Shown here piece by piece: positions 29,713-39,255 of a DNA stretch of 64,000 nt. Position 1 is the first letter of the stretch. Each line of letters starts with the position of its first letter. Origin of the DNA: Gammaproteobacteria bacterium (GTDB taxonomy: Bacteria > Pseudomonadota > Gammaproteobacteria > Xanthomonadales > SZUA-36); NCBI GenBank assembly GCA_030428105.1, contig JAUIBE010000006.1, positions 62,001-126,000 of the forward strand. The letters are read 5' to 3'. A model generated the notes under the pieces. The model had not been told where the DNA came from, ran no database searches, and was given only the letters and a program-made list of their open reading frames with translations. The translations under genes were made by a program, and so were the position numbers.

Positions 29713-32700
29713 ATGAGCACCAAGTTTCGATTGAGCTTTGTCGTGGCGGCAGCGCTATTGCTACTCGCCATTCCTCTTGCCTCAATGGCGCAGGAAACGA
29801 CATCCGGTATGCGTATCAGCGCATATGGTCCTGATGGCAGCCCGGTCTCCGATGCCATCGTGACCGTGACTGACACCCGTACCGGTCGCACGATAACCAG
29901 CCAGACGAATGATTCTGGCCTGGCTTCGTTCCGGCGGTTGAGTATTGGCGGTCCCTACACCGTGGAAGTGGCTGCGCCGAATTTCGCCAACCAGACCATC
30001 ACGGATGCAAGCGTCCAACTGGGTGATACCCTGGACCTGGTGGTTCAATTGGGTTCCTCTTCGCTGGAAGAAGTGGTGGTTACCGCCCAGCAGATCCAGG
30101 CAGCCCAGCTCGCGCTTGGGCCCTCATCTGTGTTTGGCCTCGAAGACCTCGAAGAAATGCCGCACATCAACCGTGATCTGCGTGATGTAATCCGCAACGA
30201 TCCGCGTGTTTACATTGACCCGGCATTCGCTGGCGGCGCCGTACAGTGCTCTGGCGCCAACCCGCGTTACAACAGCCTGACCGTTGACGGTGTTCGCCTC
30301 AATGACCTGTTCGGCCTGAACAGCAACGGTTACCCGACTGAGCGCCAGCCGTTCTCCTACGACTCCATTGAGCAGGTAGCGGTTGAGCTGGCTCCGTTCG
30401 ATGTGTACTACGGTGGCTTTACCGCCTGTAACGTCAACGCGGTCACCAAGTCCGGTTCCAACGAGTGGCACGGTTCAGTGTTCTACGACTACACCAGCGA
30501 CGCGCTGCAGGGCGACGAGCTGGAAGGCGAGAAGATTGACACCGGCGATTTCGATGAAGACCGTTACGGCTTCAGCCTCGGCGGCCCGATCATCAAGGAC
30601 AACCTGTTCTTCTTCGTTGCCTACGAAAAACTCGAAGGCGCCAACCAGTTCGACCGTGTGCCGGCTGGCAGCGCAACTTCTGGTCGCGTGATCAACGGTG
30701 TTTCCCAGTCGCAGCTTGACGAGATCTACCAGATTGCTCGCGACGTCTACAACTACGATCCGGGCGCCATCCTGAAGTCACTGCCGGTTGAAGACGAGAA
30801 GTACACCGTGAAGCTGGACTGGGATATCAACGATTCCCACCGCGCTTCTTTCGCCTACAACTACAACGATGGCTTCAACTTCTCTGAGTCCGACAGCGAC
30901 GACACCGAGTTTGAAGATTCACTGCATTACTACGAGCGCGGCGCCGAGCTGAAGTCTTACACCACGGCACTGTTCTCGAACTGGACCGACGCCTTCTCAA
31001 CTGAAGTGCGCCTGTCCTACCTCGACCTCGACAATCGCCAGATTGCTCGCCAGGGCGGCACCTTCGGTGAAGCCCAGATCGAGACCTGGAACGACCCTGA
31101 CGGCGACGGCATCTACTCCCAGGCAGTGGTATACCTGGGCACCGATGACTCCCGCCAGTCCAACAAGCTCAGCTACGAGGCCCAGAACATCAAGCTGGCC
31201 GGTGAGTATGCGCTTGACGATCACCTGCTGACTTTCGGTTACGAGCAGGATGACCTGGACGTATTCAACCTGTTCATCCAGCACACCATCGGTGAGTACC
31301 GTTACGACGAGGAGTGCAACCCGGGTAACCCCAACGGATGTATCGATGCCTTCCGCGAAGGCCGTCCTGATGACATCTACTACGGCAACTTCGTGCCGGG
31401 CGACCCGAACGAAGGCGCCGCGATCTGGGGCTACAAGATCAATTCTGCCTACCTGCAGGACGAGTGGGTGACCATGGGTGGCGACCTGACCTTCGTATTC
31501 GGTCTGCGCTACGACTGGTACACCACCGACGACACCCCGGCTTACAACCCGTTCTTCGAGGAGCGCCAGGGCTTCGCCAACACCGCGACCACCGACGGGC
31601 TTGACCTGTTGCAGCCGCGCTTCGGCTTCACCTGGAACGCTACCGAAAACATCGTGGTTCGGGGTGGTATCGGCCTGTACTCGGGCGGTAACCCCAACGT
31701 GTGGCTGTCGAACAACTACAGCAACGACGGTTTCCGTATCGCCCAGGTGCGTGAGTTCATGATGGAGTTCGCCGGTGAAGACGATCCGGCAAGCTGCATG
31801 GGCGGCACCGGCGTCGATTTCTCACTGTTTGATATTCCGCTTACCGGTGACGGTCAGCCGATCTACGACGTTCCGCAGTGCCTGTTCGACCTGATCGCAG
31901 AACAGCAGCCGAATTCTGGCGTGAATGCGCTGGATCCGAACTTCGACCTGCCGCAGAACTGGAAGTACGCCCTGGGCGCAACCTGGTACCTGCCGGATGA
32001 CTACACCCTGCAGGCCGACCTGCTGTACACCAAGGCCGACGACTCAGCCATTATCATCAATGGCACCATGGAGCAGACCGGCACCGCGCCTGACGGCCGC
32101 CCGATCTACACCGACTCGCGCGCATTCAACTCCGACTACATCCTCACCAACGTGAGCGGAGCCGATGCCAAGTCGCTGCAGTTCTCCATCAACATCGACA
32201 AGCAGTACGACAACGGCTTCCGTTGGAGCGTTGGCTACGCTTACACCGATGCTGAAGACGTCAGCCCGATGACCAGCTCGGTCGCGTTCTCCAACTACGC
32301 CAACCTGGCGGTTGATGATCCCAACAACCCGTCGCGTGCGACCTCGAACTACGAGATCCCGAACCGCTTCACCTTCCGTGTCGGTTACGAGGCTTACTGG
32401 TGGGGCGACAACCGTACGCAGTTCTCTCTGATCGGCGCGCACAACGAAGGTCGTCCGTTCTCGTACACCTTCTCTGACGACGATGGCGACACCTTCGGTG
32501 ACTTCATCAGCGGCCGTCACCTGCTGTACGTTCCGGACGGCGCAGGCGATCCGCTGGTTAGCTACGGTGAGAACTTCAACACCCAGGCCTTCATGGACTT
32601 CCTGGCGGCCAGTGGCCTGAACAAGTACGCCGGCAGCATTGCCCCGCGTAACGCGTTCAACAGCGACTGGTGGACCTACTTCGATCTGCGTGTCGAGCAG

Positions 32701-32955
32701 GAATTCCCCGGCTTCCGTGACGAGCACAAGTTCGCTGGTTGGATCACCATTGCCAACCTGTGTAACCTGCTCAACGATGACTGGTGCGTGTTCCGGGAAG
32801 CCAGCTTCCCGCGCAGCCAGGGCGTTGTCGACATGGAAATCAGCGACGATGGCACGCAGTACATCTACGAAGAGTTCATCGAGCCTAGCGGCCAGGGTCG
32901 TGTTACCGATCCTTCCCTGTGGGAAATCCGCATTGGCCTGACCTACCGGTTCTAA
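29713..32955 (+). CDS. TonB-dependent receptor, Oar-like
   Basis: A 1080-residue outer-membrane receptor. Signal peptide to about residue 27 (SMA-QE), then a carboxypeptidase-regulatory-like beta domain (MRISAYGPDGSPVSDAIVTVTD..., about 33-115), a plug (EEVVVTAQQIQ... YNSLTVDGVRLND), and a large barrel ending with the aromatic TYRF. The substrate is unknown; Oar-like proteins take up large or complex molecules. The 260-base upstream region has a CCCTGC/GCAGGG hairpin (about 29578-29600) and AT-rich stretches but no clear promoter. A terminator follows. Confidence 0.92.
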   Translation: MSTKFRLSFVVAAALLLLAIPLASMAQETTSGMRISAYGPDGSPVSDAIVTVTDTRTGRTITSQTNDSGLASFRRLSIGGPYTVEVAAPNFANQTITDASVQLGDTLDLVVQLGSSSLEEVVVTAQQIQAAQLALGPSSVFGLEDLEEMPHINRDLRDVIRNDPRVYIDPAFAGGAVQCSGANPRYNSLTVDGVRLNDLFGLNSNGYPTERQPFSYDSIEQVAVELAPFDVYYGGFTACNVNAVTKSGSNEWHGSVFYDYTSDALQGDELEGEKIDTGDFDEDRYGFSLGGPIIKDNLFFFVAYEKLEGANQFDRVPAGSATSGRVINGVSQSQLDEIYQIARDVYNYDPGAILKSLPVEDEKYTVKLDWDINDSHRASFAYNYNDGFNFSESDSDDTEFEDSLHYYERGAELKSYTTALFSNWTDAFSTEVRLSYLDLDNRQIARQGGTFGEAQIETWNDPDGDGIYSQAVVYLGTDDSRQSNKLSYEAQNIKLAGEYALDDHLLTFGYEQDDLDVFNLFIQHTIGEYRYDEECNPGNPNGCIDAFREGRPDDIYYGNFVPGDPNEGAAIWGYKINSAYLQDEWVTMGGDLTFVFGLRYDWYTTDDTPAYNPFFEERQGFANTATTDGLDLLQPRFGFTWNATENIVVRGGIGLYSGGNPNVWLSNNYSNDGFRIAQVREFMMEFAGEDDPASCMGGTGVDFSLFDIPLTGDGQPIYDVPQCLFDLIAEQQPNSGVNALDPNFDLPQNWKYALGATWYLPDDYTLQADLLYTKADDSAIIINGTMEQTGTAPDGRPIYTDSRAFNSDYILTNVSGADAKSLQFSINIDKQYDNGFRWSVGYAYTDAEDVSPMTSSVAFSNYANLAVDDPNNPSRATSNYEIPNRFTFRVGYEAYWWGDNRTQFSLIGAHNEGRPFSYTFSDDDGDTFGDFISGRHLLYVPDGAGDPLVSYGENFNTQAFMDFLAASGLNKYAGSIAPRNAFNSDWWTYFDLRVEQEFPGFRDEHKFAGWITIANLCNLLNDDWCVFREASFPRSQGVVDMEISDDGTQYIYEEFIEPSGQGRVTDPSLWEIRIGLTYRF

Positions 32956-32987
32956 TTATCGGTCAGGAACTCAATATCAGGTAAGAT

Positions 32988-33020
32988 GCAAATGGCGGCT
33001 TCGGCCGCCATTTGCTATTT
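32988..33020 (+). terminator. Intrinsic terminator of the TonB receptor gene
   Basis: A perfect 12-bp stem GCAAATGGCGGC-TTCG-GCCGCCATTTGC followed by TATTT. Confidence 0.92.
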
Positions 33021-33041
33021 AGGAGCGGGGATTCCCGCGTT
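33019..33041. repeat. REP-like short palindrome
   Basis: TAGGAGCGGGGATTCCCGCGTTG has the TAGGAGCGG head and a CGGG/CCCG stem, like the elements at 5559 and 16124. It lies in the ppnN leader. Confidence 0.35.
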
Positions 33042-33055
33042 GTCTGGAGTTAGTT

Positions 33056-34426
33056 TTGAACGCAAGTTCTGTATCTACCAAGTTGTACCCCGCCGGCATG
33101 CTCAACACGCTCAGCCGGCACGAAGTTGAACGCCTGCAGGACGCCAGTCGCGGCGACCTCGCCGACCTGGTGCGCCGTTGCGCACTGGCTGTATTGAACA
33201 GCGGCGCCCACAGCGACGACCCGGAGGCGCTACTGGAGCGCTACCGCGATTTCGCCATCCAGGTGGAGTCGGTGAATCGTGGTTTGCGCCTGGAACTGGT
33301 GAATGCGCCGGCTTCCGCCTTTGTCGACGGCAATATCATCGAGGGTATCCGCGAGTTTCTCTCCGCGGTCATTCGCGACCTGATCTACTTCGACAGCGAG
33401 ATCAAGGGTCACCCGCACCACAACCTGCAAACCGCTGACGGCATTACCAACGCGGTGTTCGAAATGCTGCGCAACGCCAATGCCCTGAAACCGCGGGTTT
33501 CCCCCGACCTGGTCGTTTGCTGGGGTGGGCACTCGATCTCGCGCGAGGAATACGACTACACCAAGGTGTGTGGCTACGAGTTGGGCCTGCGGCGGTTGAA
33601 TATCATTACCGGTTGCGGGCCGGGCGCCATGAAGGGGCCGATGAAAGGCGCCACCATTGCCCACTCCAAGCAGCGCGTGCGCGATGGCCGTTATATCGGT
33701 ATTTCCGAGCCCGGAATTATTGCCGCCGAATCACCTAACCCGATTGTCAACGAACTGATCATCATGCCGGATATCGAGAAGCGCCTGGAGGCATTCGTAC
33801 GCCTTGGCCACGGCGTGGTGGTGTTTCCCGGGGGCGTGGGCACTGCCGAAGAAATCCTGTACCTGTTGGGTATCCTGCTGAACCCCAACAATGCGCAGCA
33901 GCCCATTCCGATGATCCTCACCGGACCGACCAGCGCCGAGGCGTATTTCCGCCGTATTGATGAGTTTATCGGCCTGACCCTGGGCGAAGAAGCGCAACAG
34001 CGTTACCAGATCATCATCGACGACCCGGCGGAAGTGGCCAGGCAGATGGCCAGCGGGCTGGAGTCGGTGCGTGACCACCGGGTTGAAGCCAAGGACGCGT
34101 TCTACTTCAACTGGATGCTGGACATTGGCGCGGACTTCCAGATTCCGTTCAAACCCACCCACGAGAACATGCTGGGCTTGCAACTGGGTGGCGATCAACC
34201 CGTGCACGAGCGAGCCGCCAATCTCAGGCGGGCGTTTTCCGGCATCGTTGCGGGCAATGTCAAACCCGATGGACTCAAAGCGATTCGCGAGCACGGCCTG
34301 TTCGAGATTCGTGGCGACCAGGAACTGATGTCCGCCCTGGATGAGCTGCTGGCATCGTTCGTCGCGCAGCATCGCATGAAGCTGCCTGGCACGGTTTACC
34401 AGCCTTGCTACCGTATCGTGTCCTGA
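33056..34426 (+). CDS. ppnN: Pyrimidine/purine nucleotide 5'-monophosphate nucleosidase (LOG family)
   Basis: PpnN hydrolyses nucleoside monophosphates to base and ribose-5-phosphate, and in E. coli is stimulated by ppGpp. The LOG motif set is present: CWGGHSIS, TGCGPGAMKGPMKGA and PGGVGTAEEI. The N-terminal (LSRHEVERLQDASRGDLADLVRRCALAVLNSG) and C-terminal extensions match E. coli YgdH/PpnN, and the length (456 against 454) fits. The start is TTG with GGAG seven bases upstream. Confidence 0.93.
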   Translation: MNASSVSTKLYPAGMLNTLSRHEVERLQDASRGDLADLVRRCALAVLNSGAHSDDPEALLERYRDFAIQVESVNRGLRLELVNAPASAFVDGNIIEGIREFLSAVIRDLIYFDSEIKGHPHHNLQTADGITNAVFEMLRNANALKPRVSPDLVVCWGGHSISREEYDYTKVCGYELGLRRLNIITGCGPGAMKGPMKGATIAHSKQRVRDGRYIGISEPGIIAAESPNPIVNELIIMPDIEKRLEAFVRLGHGVVVFPGGVGTAEEILYLLGILLNPNNAQQPIPMILTGPTSAEAYFRRIDEFIGLTLGEEAQQRYQIIIDDPAEVARQMASGLESVRDHRVEAKDAFYFNWMLDIGADFQIPFKPTHENMLGLQLGGDQPVHERAANLRRAFSGIVAGNVKPDGLKAIREHGLFEIRGDQELMSALDELLASFVAQHRMKLPGTVYQPCYRIVS

Positions 34427-34471
34427 TATAGCCTTTTCAGCCCCCTAGGACGTATTTTCCAGAGAACCGCT

Positions 34472-36322
34472 ATGCGCCTGATCCTCAATGTGTTTAGTCT
34501 TTTCATCGTAAGCCTTTGTGTTGCTTGCCAGCCCAGCGAACCTGCTGCAGCGCCAGCGCAGACCGGCGAAGCCAGCGCCGCTCAGCCCGCGGCGCCGACA
34601 GCGGCTGATGCAGCCGCGTTTGTACGCGATGCCGAGCGCAGGCTGGAAGAGTTGGGTCAGTACTCCGAACGGGTTGCCTGGGTATACAGCACTCACATCA
34701 CCGACGACACCGCGCTGCTGGCGGCCAAAGCCAGTGAAAACATGACCGCTGCCCAGGTGGAACTGGCGGGACAGGCGGCCATGTTTAGCAAAGTCGAGGG
34801 CCTGGATGCCGACACCGAGCGCAAGCTCAACATGTTGCGCAGCGGGATTACCGTTCCGGCGCCCTCCGATCCGGAAAAGATTGCCGAGCAGGCAAAAATC
34901 GGCGCTGAACTCAGCGGCATGTACGGCAAGGGCAAGTATTGCCCGTCGGAGGGTGAGTGCCTGGGGCTTTCAGAGCTGGAAGCGGTGATCGACAATTCCC
35001 GCGACCCGGCCGAGCTGCTCGAGGCCTGGAACGGCTGGCGCACGGTGTCTCCGCCAATGAAGCCGCTGTATGCGCGCCAGGTGGAACTGGCCAACGAGGG
35101 TGCGCAGGAACTGGGTTTTGAAGACCTTGGCACCATGTGGCGCTCGGGCTACGACATGCCGCCCAGCGAGTTTCCCGGCGAACTGGATCGCCTGTGGGGG
35201 CAGGTCAAACCTTTGTACGATGCCTTGCACTGCCACGTGCGCGCACGCCTCAACGAGGAGTACGGCGACGAGGTGGTTTCATCGGACGGGCTGATTCCAG
35301 CCCACGTCCTGGGCAATATGTGGGCCCAGAGCTGGGACAATATCTACGACCTGGTGGGTCCCGAGGAAAGCGATGCGGGTTATGACCTGACCGCCATCCT
35401 CAACGAGGATGGTTTCGATGCGGTCAGCATGGTGAAAACCGGCGAGGCGTTCTTTACTTCGCTGGGCTTCGAGCCGCTGCCGGAGACCTTCTGGACCCGC
35501 TCGCAGTTCGTCAAGCCGCGTGACCGCGAGGTGGTGTGCCACGCATCCGCCTGGGACGTGGATGAGAAAGAAGACCTGCGCATCAAGATGTGCATCGATG
35601 TGAATGGCGAGGATTTCCGCACCATTCACCACGAACTGGGGCACAACTTCTACCAGCGCGCCTATAACCAGAAGTCTTACCTGTATCGCTCCAGCGCCAA
35701 CGATGGTTTCCACGAGGCGGTGGGCGACACCCTGTCGCTCTCCATTACCCCCGATTACCTGCAGCAGATCGACCTGCTGGAAGAGGTGCCGGACGCCTCC
35801 GGCGATGTCGGCCTGCTGATGAAGACCGCATTGGAGAAAGTGGCCTTCCTGCCGTTCGGCCTGCTGGTTGACCAGTGGCGTTGGAAGGTATTTGCCGGCG
35901 AGGTTTCGCCCGAGGGTTACAACGACCTGTGGTGGCAGCTACGCGCAGATTACCAGGGCATTGGCGCGCCCAACGAGCGTCCAGCCGATGCCTTCGACCC
36001 GGGCGCGAAGTACCACGTGCCTGGCAACACGCCCTACACCCGTTACTTCCTCGCGCATATCCTGCAGTTCCAGTTCTTCAAGGCCTTGTGCGACATCTCC
36101 GGGCACGAGGGCCCGGTGCACCGCTGTTCGTTTTACGGCAGCGAAGAAGCTGGCCAGCGCCTGAACGCCATGCTGGAAATGGGCCGTGAAAAGCCGTGGC
36201 CCGACGCGCTGGAAGCCCTGACGGGCACGCGTGAGATGGACGCGACCGCGGTGCTGGACTACTTCGCCCCGCTGCAGGAATGGCTGGATGAACAGAATGC
36301 CAGCCGCCAGTGCGGCTGGTAA
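34472..36322 (+). CDS. Peptidyl-dipeptidase A-like (M2 family) lipoprotein
   Basis: A bacterial angiotensin-converting-enzyme homologue that would remove C-terminal dipeptides from peptides. The zinc motif is HExxH at 387-391 (HHELGH) with the third ligand in NDGFHEAVGDT; the chloride/substrate region VPYTRYF-like NTPYTRYFLAHILQFQF is also present. The N terminus MRLILNVFSLFIVSLCVACQP looks like a lipoprotein signal with Cys 19, although the lipobox has Cys at -3. An Ala/Pro-rich linker follows. Length is 616. Likely periplasmic or outer-membrane anchored. Confidence 0.92.
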   Translation: MRLILNVFSLFIVSLCVACQPSEPAAAPAQTGEASAAQPAAPTAADAAAFVRDAERRLEELGQYSERVAWVYSTHITDDTALLAAKASENMTAAQVELAGQAAMFSKVEGLDADTERKLNMLRSGITVPAPSDPEKIAEQAKIGAELSGMYGKGKYCPSEGECLGLSELEAVIDNSRDPAELLEAWNGWRTVSPPMKPLYARQVELANEGAQELGFEDLGTMWRSGYDMPPSEFPGELDRLWGQVKPLYDALHCHVRARLNEEYGDEVVSSDGLIPAHVLGNMWAQSWDNIYDLVGPEESDAGYDLTAILNEDGFDAVSMVKTGEAFFTSLGFEPLPETFWTRSQFVKPRDREVVCHASAWDVDEKEDLRIKMCIDVNGEDFRTIHHELGHNFYQRAYNQKSYLYRSSANDGFHEAVGDTLSLSITPDYLQQIDLLEEVPDASGDVGLLMKTALEKVAFLPFGLLVDQWRWKVFAGEVSPEGYNDLWWQLRADYQGIGAPNERPADAFDPGAKYHVPGNTPYTRYFLAHILQFQFFKALCDISGHEGPVHRCSFYGSEEAGQRLNAMLEMGREKPWPDALEALTGTREMDATAVLDYFAPLQEWLDEQNASRQCGW

Positions 36323-36327
36323 TTGCT

Positions 36328-37194
36328 TCAGGCCAGTTTGCCCAGCGCCTGGCCGACGATCACCGGGTCGCCCCTGGCAAAATCCGCCAGCGAGGCGACC
36401 GCGTTGGCGGGCTGAATAAGAATGACCGTGGAGCCCATGTTGAAACGGCCCATTTCATCACCCTTGGCCAGCCGCACATCGTGATGTGAATAGTCGCCTA
36501 CGGTAACCCGTTTGCGGCTGCTCTGACCCCGCGGCGGGGTGACCTGGCCAGACCAGACCGTTTGCATGCTGCCCACCATCAGGGCGCCAACCATCACCAC
36601 CGCCATTGGCCCGCTCGCGGTATCGAAAATGCTGATCACGCGCTCGTTGCGCGCAAACAGGTCCTTGACGTTTTGCACCGACCAGTCGGCCACACCGTAG
36701 AGCCGGCCTGGAACATGGATCATGCGCTGCAGGTGGCCATCGCGCGGCATGTGGATGCGGTGGTAGTTGTGCGGCGCCAGGTAAATGGTGTGGAAAAAAC
36801 CATTGCGGAAATCTTTTACCGCGGGATCATTGGCCAGCAGCTTGCCCAGGCTGTAGTGGTGGCCCTTCGCTTGCAACAGGCGATCGCCGGTAAACCGTCC
36901 GCATTCGCTGATCACGCCATCGCAGGGGCTGTTGAATCCTTTCGGGTCGGGGTTCTGTTTGCGCGCGCCGGGTTCAAGTTCACGGGTAAAGAAATCGTTG
37001 AAGCTTTCAAAGTCAGACAGGTTCTTGCGCCTGGATTCGCTCCAGTCGGCGCCAGCCAACCCGCCGATGACCACGATCAGGGTGTTCTTGACCGGCGTCC
37101 ACTTGACCCGCGTGAGATGAAACATGCAGCGCGAGAGCAGGTGGTGGGGCAGGATGTACTGGATGAGCGCAAGTAGCGGGCCGAGAATTTTCAT
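36328..37194 (-). CDS. psd: Phosphatidylserine decarboxylase proenzyme
   Basis: It makes phosphatidylethanolamine. The proenzyme cleaves itself in the GST motif to create a pyruvoyl group; here the motif reads MGST (FNMGSTVILI) near the C terminus instead of the E. coli LGST. FNSPCDGVISECG (Asp of the self-cleavage triad) and HNYHRIHMP (His) are intact. I start at 37194 (MKILGPLLALIQYILPHHLLSR, 288 residues) because a promoter -10 lies 7 bases upstream; a frame to 37227 is open. Divergent from prmB. Confidence 0.93.
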   Translation of the reverse strand: MKILGPLLALIQYILPHHLLSRCMFHLTRVKWTPVKNTLIVVIGGLAGADWSESRRKNLSDFESFNDFFTRELEPGARKQNPDPKGFNSPCDGVISECGRFTGDRLLQAKGHHYSLGKLLANDPAVKDFRNGFFHTIYLAPHNYHRIHMPRDGHLQRMIHVPGRLYGVADWSVQNVKDLFARNERVISIFDTASGPMAVVMVGALMVGSMQTVWSGQVTPPRGQSSRKRVTVGDYSHHDVRLAKGDEMGRFNMGSTVILIQPANAVASLADFARGDPVIVGQALGKLA

Positions 37195-37201
37195 CGGCTG
37201 A

Positions 37202-37223
37202 ATTATACTTCGATTCTTTTGGC
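37202..37223 (-). promoter_or_regulatory. Promoter of psd, leaderless geometry
   Basis: On the minus strand TATAAT (37207-37202) is followed by seven bases and then the psd ATG. A TTTTGA -35 lies 16 bases before it. Transcription would begin at or next to the start codon. Confidence 0.45.
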
Positions 37224-37238
37224 TCAAAAGGCGGGAAA

Positions 37239-38156
37239 TTGCGGACTGCGGGGCAATGGTTGGAGTGGGCGGCCGAACGGCTGCAACAAGCGGGCGTGTT
37301 CTTCGGGCACGGCACGGACAATGCCGTTGACGAGGCCGCCTGGCTGGTGTTGCATGCCCTGGGGGAGTCGCCTGCTGAACCGTTTGACGGTTGGGACGAC
37401 GTGGTGGCCGAAGCGCAGGCCAGCGGGATAGAACAACTGGTGGAACAAAGAATCGCGCGTCGACTTCCGGCCGCCTATCTCACCGGGACCGCATGGTTTG
37501 CCGGGCTCGAGTTCGAGGTCAGCCCTGATGTCCTGGTTCCTCGCTCGCCGATTGCCGAGTTGATTGCCCAGCGATTTCACCCGTGGCTGGTTGCGAGCGA
37601 GGTGACCAGCATTCTCGACATTGGCACCGGTAGTGGCTGTATTGCGATCGCCTGTGCGTTGACGTTTCCGGCGGCGCAGGTGGTGGCCACCGACATCAGC
37701 GAAACGGCGCTATCGGTGGCTGCGGCGAACGCCAGGCGCCACGCCGTGGAGCAGCGACTGGAGCTGGTCCGCTCAGATGTTTTCGACTCGCTACACCCCG
37801 CCAAGTATGATTTGATTGTGAGCAACCCACCGTACGTCCCGGCTGCGTCGATCGAGGCGCTTCCAGCGGAATACCGGGCCGAGCCCGAACTGGGGTTGCT
37901 GACCGGCATGGAAGGGCTGGAGATTCCGCTCCGCATCCTGGCCGGGGCGGCAGCCAGGCTGAACCCTGGCGGAGCGCTGGTGTGTGAAGTGGGCGAAAGC
38001 CAGCAACGCCTGCAACAGGCGCTTCCGGCCGTTCCATTCGTGTGGTTGGAATTTGAATCGGGCGGGGAAGGCGTTTTCGTGCTGGATCATGCCGAACTGC
38101 AGGCCGCGGCTGAACAGGCGCAATCGCTTTTGAGGGATACAGGACGTGTCACATAA
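37239..38156 (+). CDS. prmB: 50S ribosomal protein L3 glutamine methyltransferase
   Basis: A class I SAM-dependent methyltransferase that modifies a Gln of ribosomal protein L3. SAM motif I is [13 protein letters not shown] and the catalytic NPPYV lies near residue 190 ([12 protein letters not shown]). [10 protein letters not shown] and the neighbour aroC favour PrmB over the release-factor enzyme PrmC. The start is TTG after GCGGGA; length 305 (310 in E. coli). Its end overlaps aroC by 11 bp. Confidence 0.9.
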   Translation: MRTAGQWLEWAAERLQQAGVFFGHGTDNAVDEAAWLVLHALGESPAEPFDGWDDVVAEAQASGIEQLVEQRIARRLPAAYLTGTAWFAGLEFEVSPDVLVPRSPIAELIAQRFHPWLVASEVTSILDIGTGSGCIAIACALTFPAAQVVATDISETALSVAAANARRHAVEQRLELVRSDVFDSLHPAKYDLIVSNPPYVPAASIEALPAEYRAEPELGLLTGMEGLEIPLRILAGAAARLNPGGALVCEVGESQQRLQQALPAVPFVWLEFESGGEGVFVLDHAELQAAAEQAQSLLRDTGRVT

Positions 38157-39210
38157 CACTTTTGGCAAGCTGCTACGTTGCACCACCTTTGGCGAGAGCC
38201 ATGGCCCCGCCATCGGCTGCGTGGTCGACGGCTTTCCGCCCGGCCTGGAAATTTCTCCCGAGGAGATCAAGCGTGAGTTGGAGCGCCGGGCAACCGGGCG
38301 TTCTCGGCACACTTCGCAGAGAAAAGAAGCAGACGATGTGCAGATTCTTTCCGGGGTATTCGAAGGCCGCACCACCGGCACCCCGATTGCGCTGGTGATC
38401 GAAAACACCGATGCGCGCTCGCGAGACTACGCCAACATCAAGGATTCCATTCGTCCTGGCCATGCCGACTTCACCTATTGGAAAAAGTACGGCATTCGCG
38501 ACTATCGCGGTGGCGGACGCTCTTCAGCCCGTGAAACCACCATGCGGGTAGCCGCCGGCGCCCTGGCGCGCAAATGGCTGCAGCAGGAATACGCAATCGA
38601 AATCCAGGGATGGCTGGCGCAACTCGGTCCCATCCGCACCGATAGCGAGATGGACTGGTCAGTCATCGATGACAATGTATTTTTCTGCCCAAACGCCAGC
38701 CTGGTGCCGGAGTTGGAAGCCTTCATGGATCAGTTGCGCAAGTCGGGCGACTCGGTGGGTGCGCGGGTCAACGTGATAGCGCGTAACGTGCCGCCGGGGT
38801 GGGGTGAGCCGGTTTACGGCAAGCTCGACGCCGAACTCGCCGCCGCGATGATGAGCATCAACGCGGCCAAGGGCGTGGAAATCGGCGCTGGTTTTGAAAG
38901 TGTTACCCAGCAGGGCACCGAGCACCGTGACGAAATCACTGCCGAAGGATTCCAGAGCAACCACGCAGGTGGCATACTGGGTGGCATCAGCAGCGGGCAG
39001 GACGTGGTGGTTTCAACCGCATTCAAGCCAACTTCCAGCCTTCGCATTCCGTGTCGTTCGGTAGACACCGGGGGGCGCGAAGTGGAAGTGGTAACCAAGG
39101 GCCGGCACGACCCCTGCGTGGGCATCCGCGCCACGCCGATCGTCGAAGCCATGATGGCCCTGGTGCTGATGGACCACGCCTTGCGTCATCGTGGGCAAAT
39201 TGGCGCTTGA
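38146..39210 (+). CDS. aroC: Chorismate synthase
   Basis: The last common step of aromatic amino-acid synthesis, converting EPSP to chorismate with reduced FMN. Signatures [47 protein letters not shown] and [10 protein letters not shown] are complete. Length is 354 residues, as in E. coli (361). It overlaps the prmB end, so the two are translationally coupled. Confidence 0.97.
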   Translation: MSHNTFGKLLRCTTFGESHGPAIGCVVDGFPPGLEISPEEIKRELERRATGRSRHTSQRKEADDVQILSGVFEGRTTGTPIALVIENTDARSRDYANIKDSIRPGHADFTYWKKYGIRDYRGGGRSSARETTMRVAAGALARKWLQQEYAIEIQGWLAQLGPIRTDSEMDWSVIDDNVFFCPNASLVPELEAFMDQLRKSGDSVGARVNVIARNVPPGWGEPVYGKLDAELAAAMMSINAAKGVEIGAGFESVTQQGTEHRDEITAEGFQSNHAGGILGGISSGQDVVVSTAFKPTSSLRIPCRSVDTGGREVEVVTKGRHDPCVGIRATPIVEAMMALVLMDHALRHRGQIGA

Positions 39211-39241
39211 GTACCTAATAAACAGTCACTTACCAATCAGA

Positions 39242-39255
39242 TATAATATTTTACA
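39242..39255 (+). promoter_or_regulatory. Promoter -10 of asd, leaderless geometry
   Basis: A perfect TATAAT (39242-39247) is followed by seven bases and the asd ATG at 39255. TAAACA 17 bases upstream is a poor -35. There is no Shine-Dalgarno between. Confidence 0.4.
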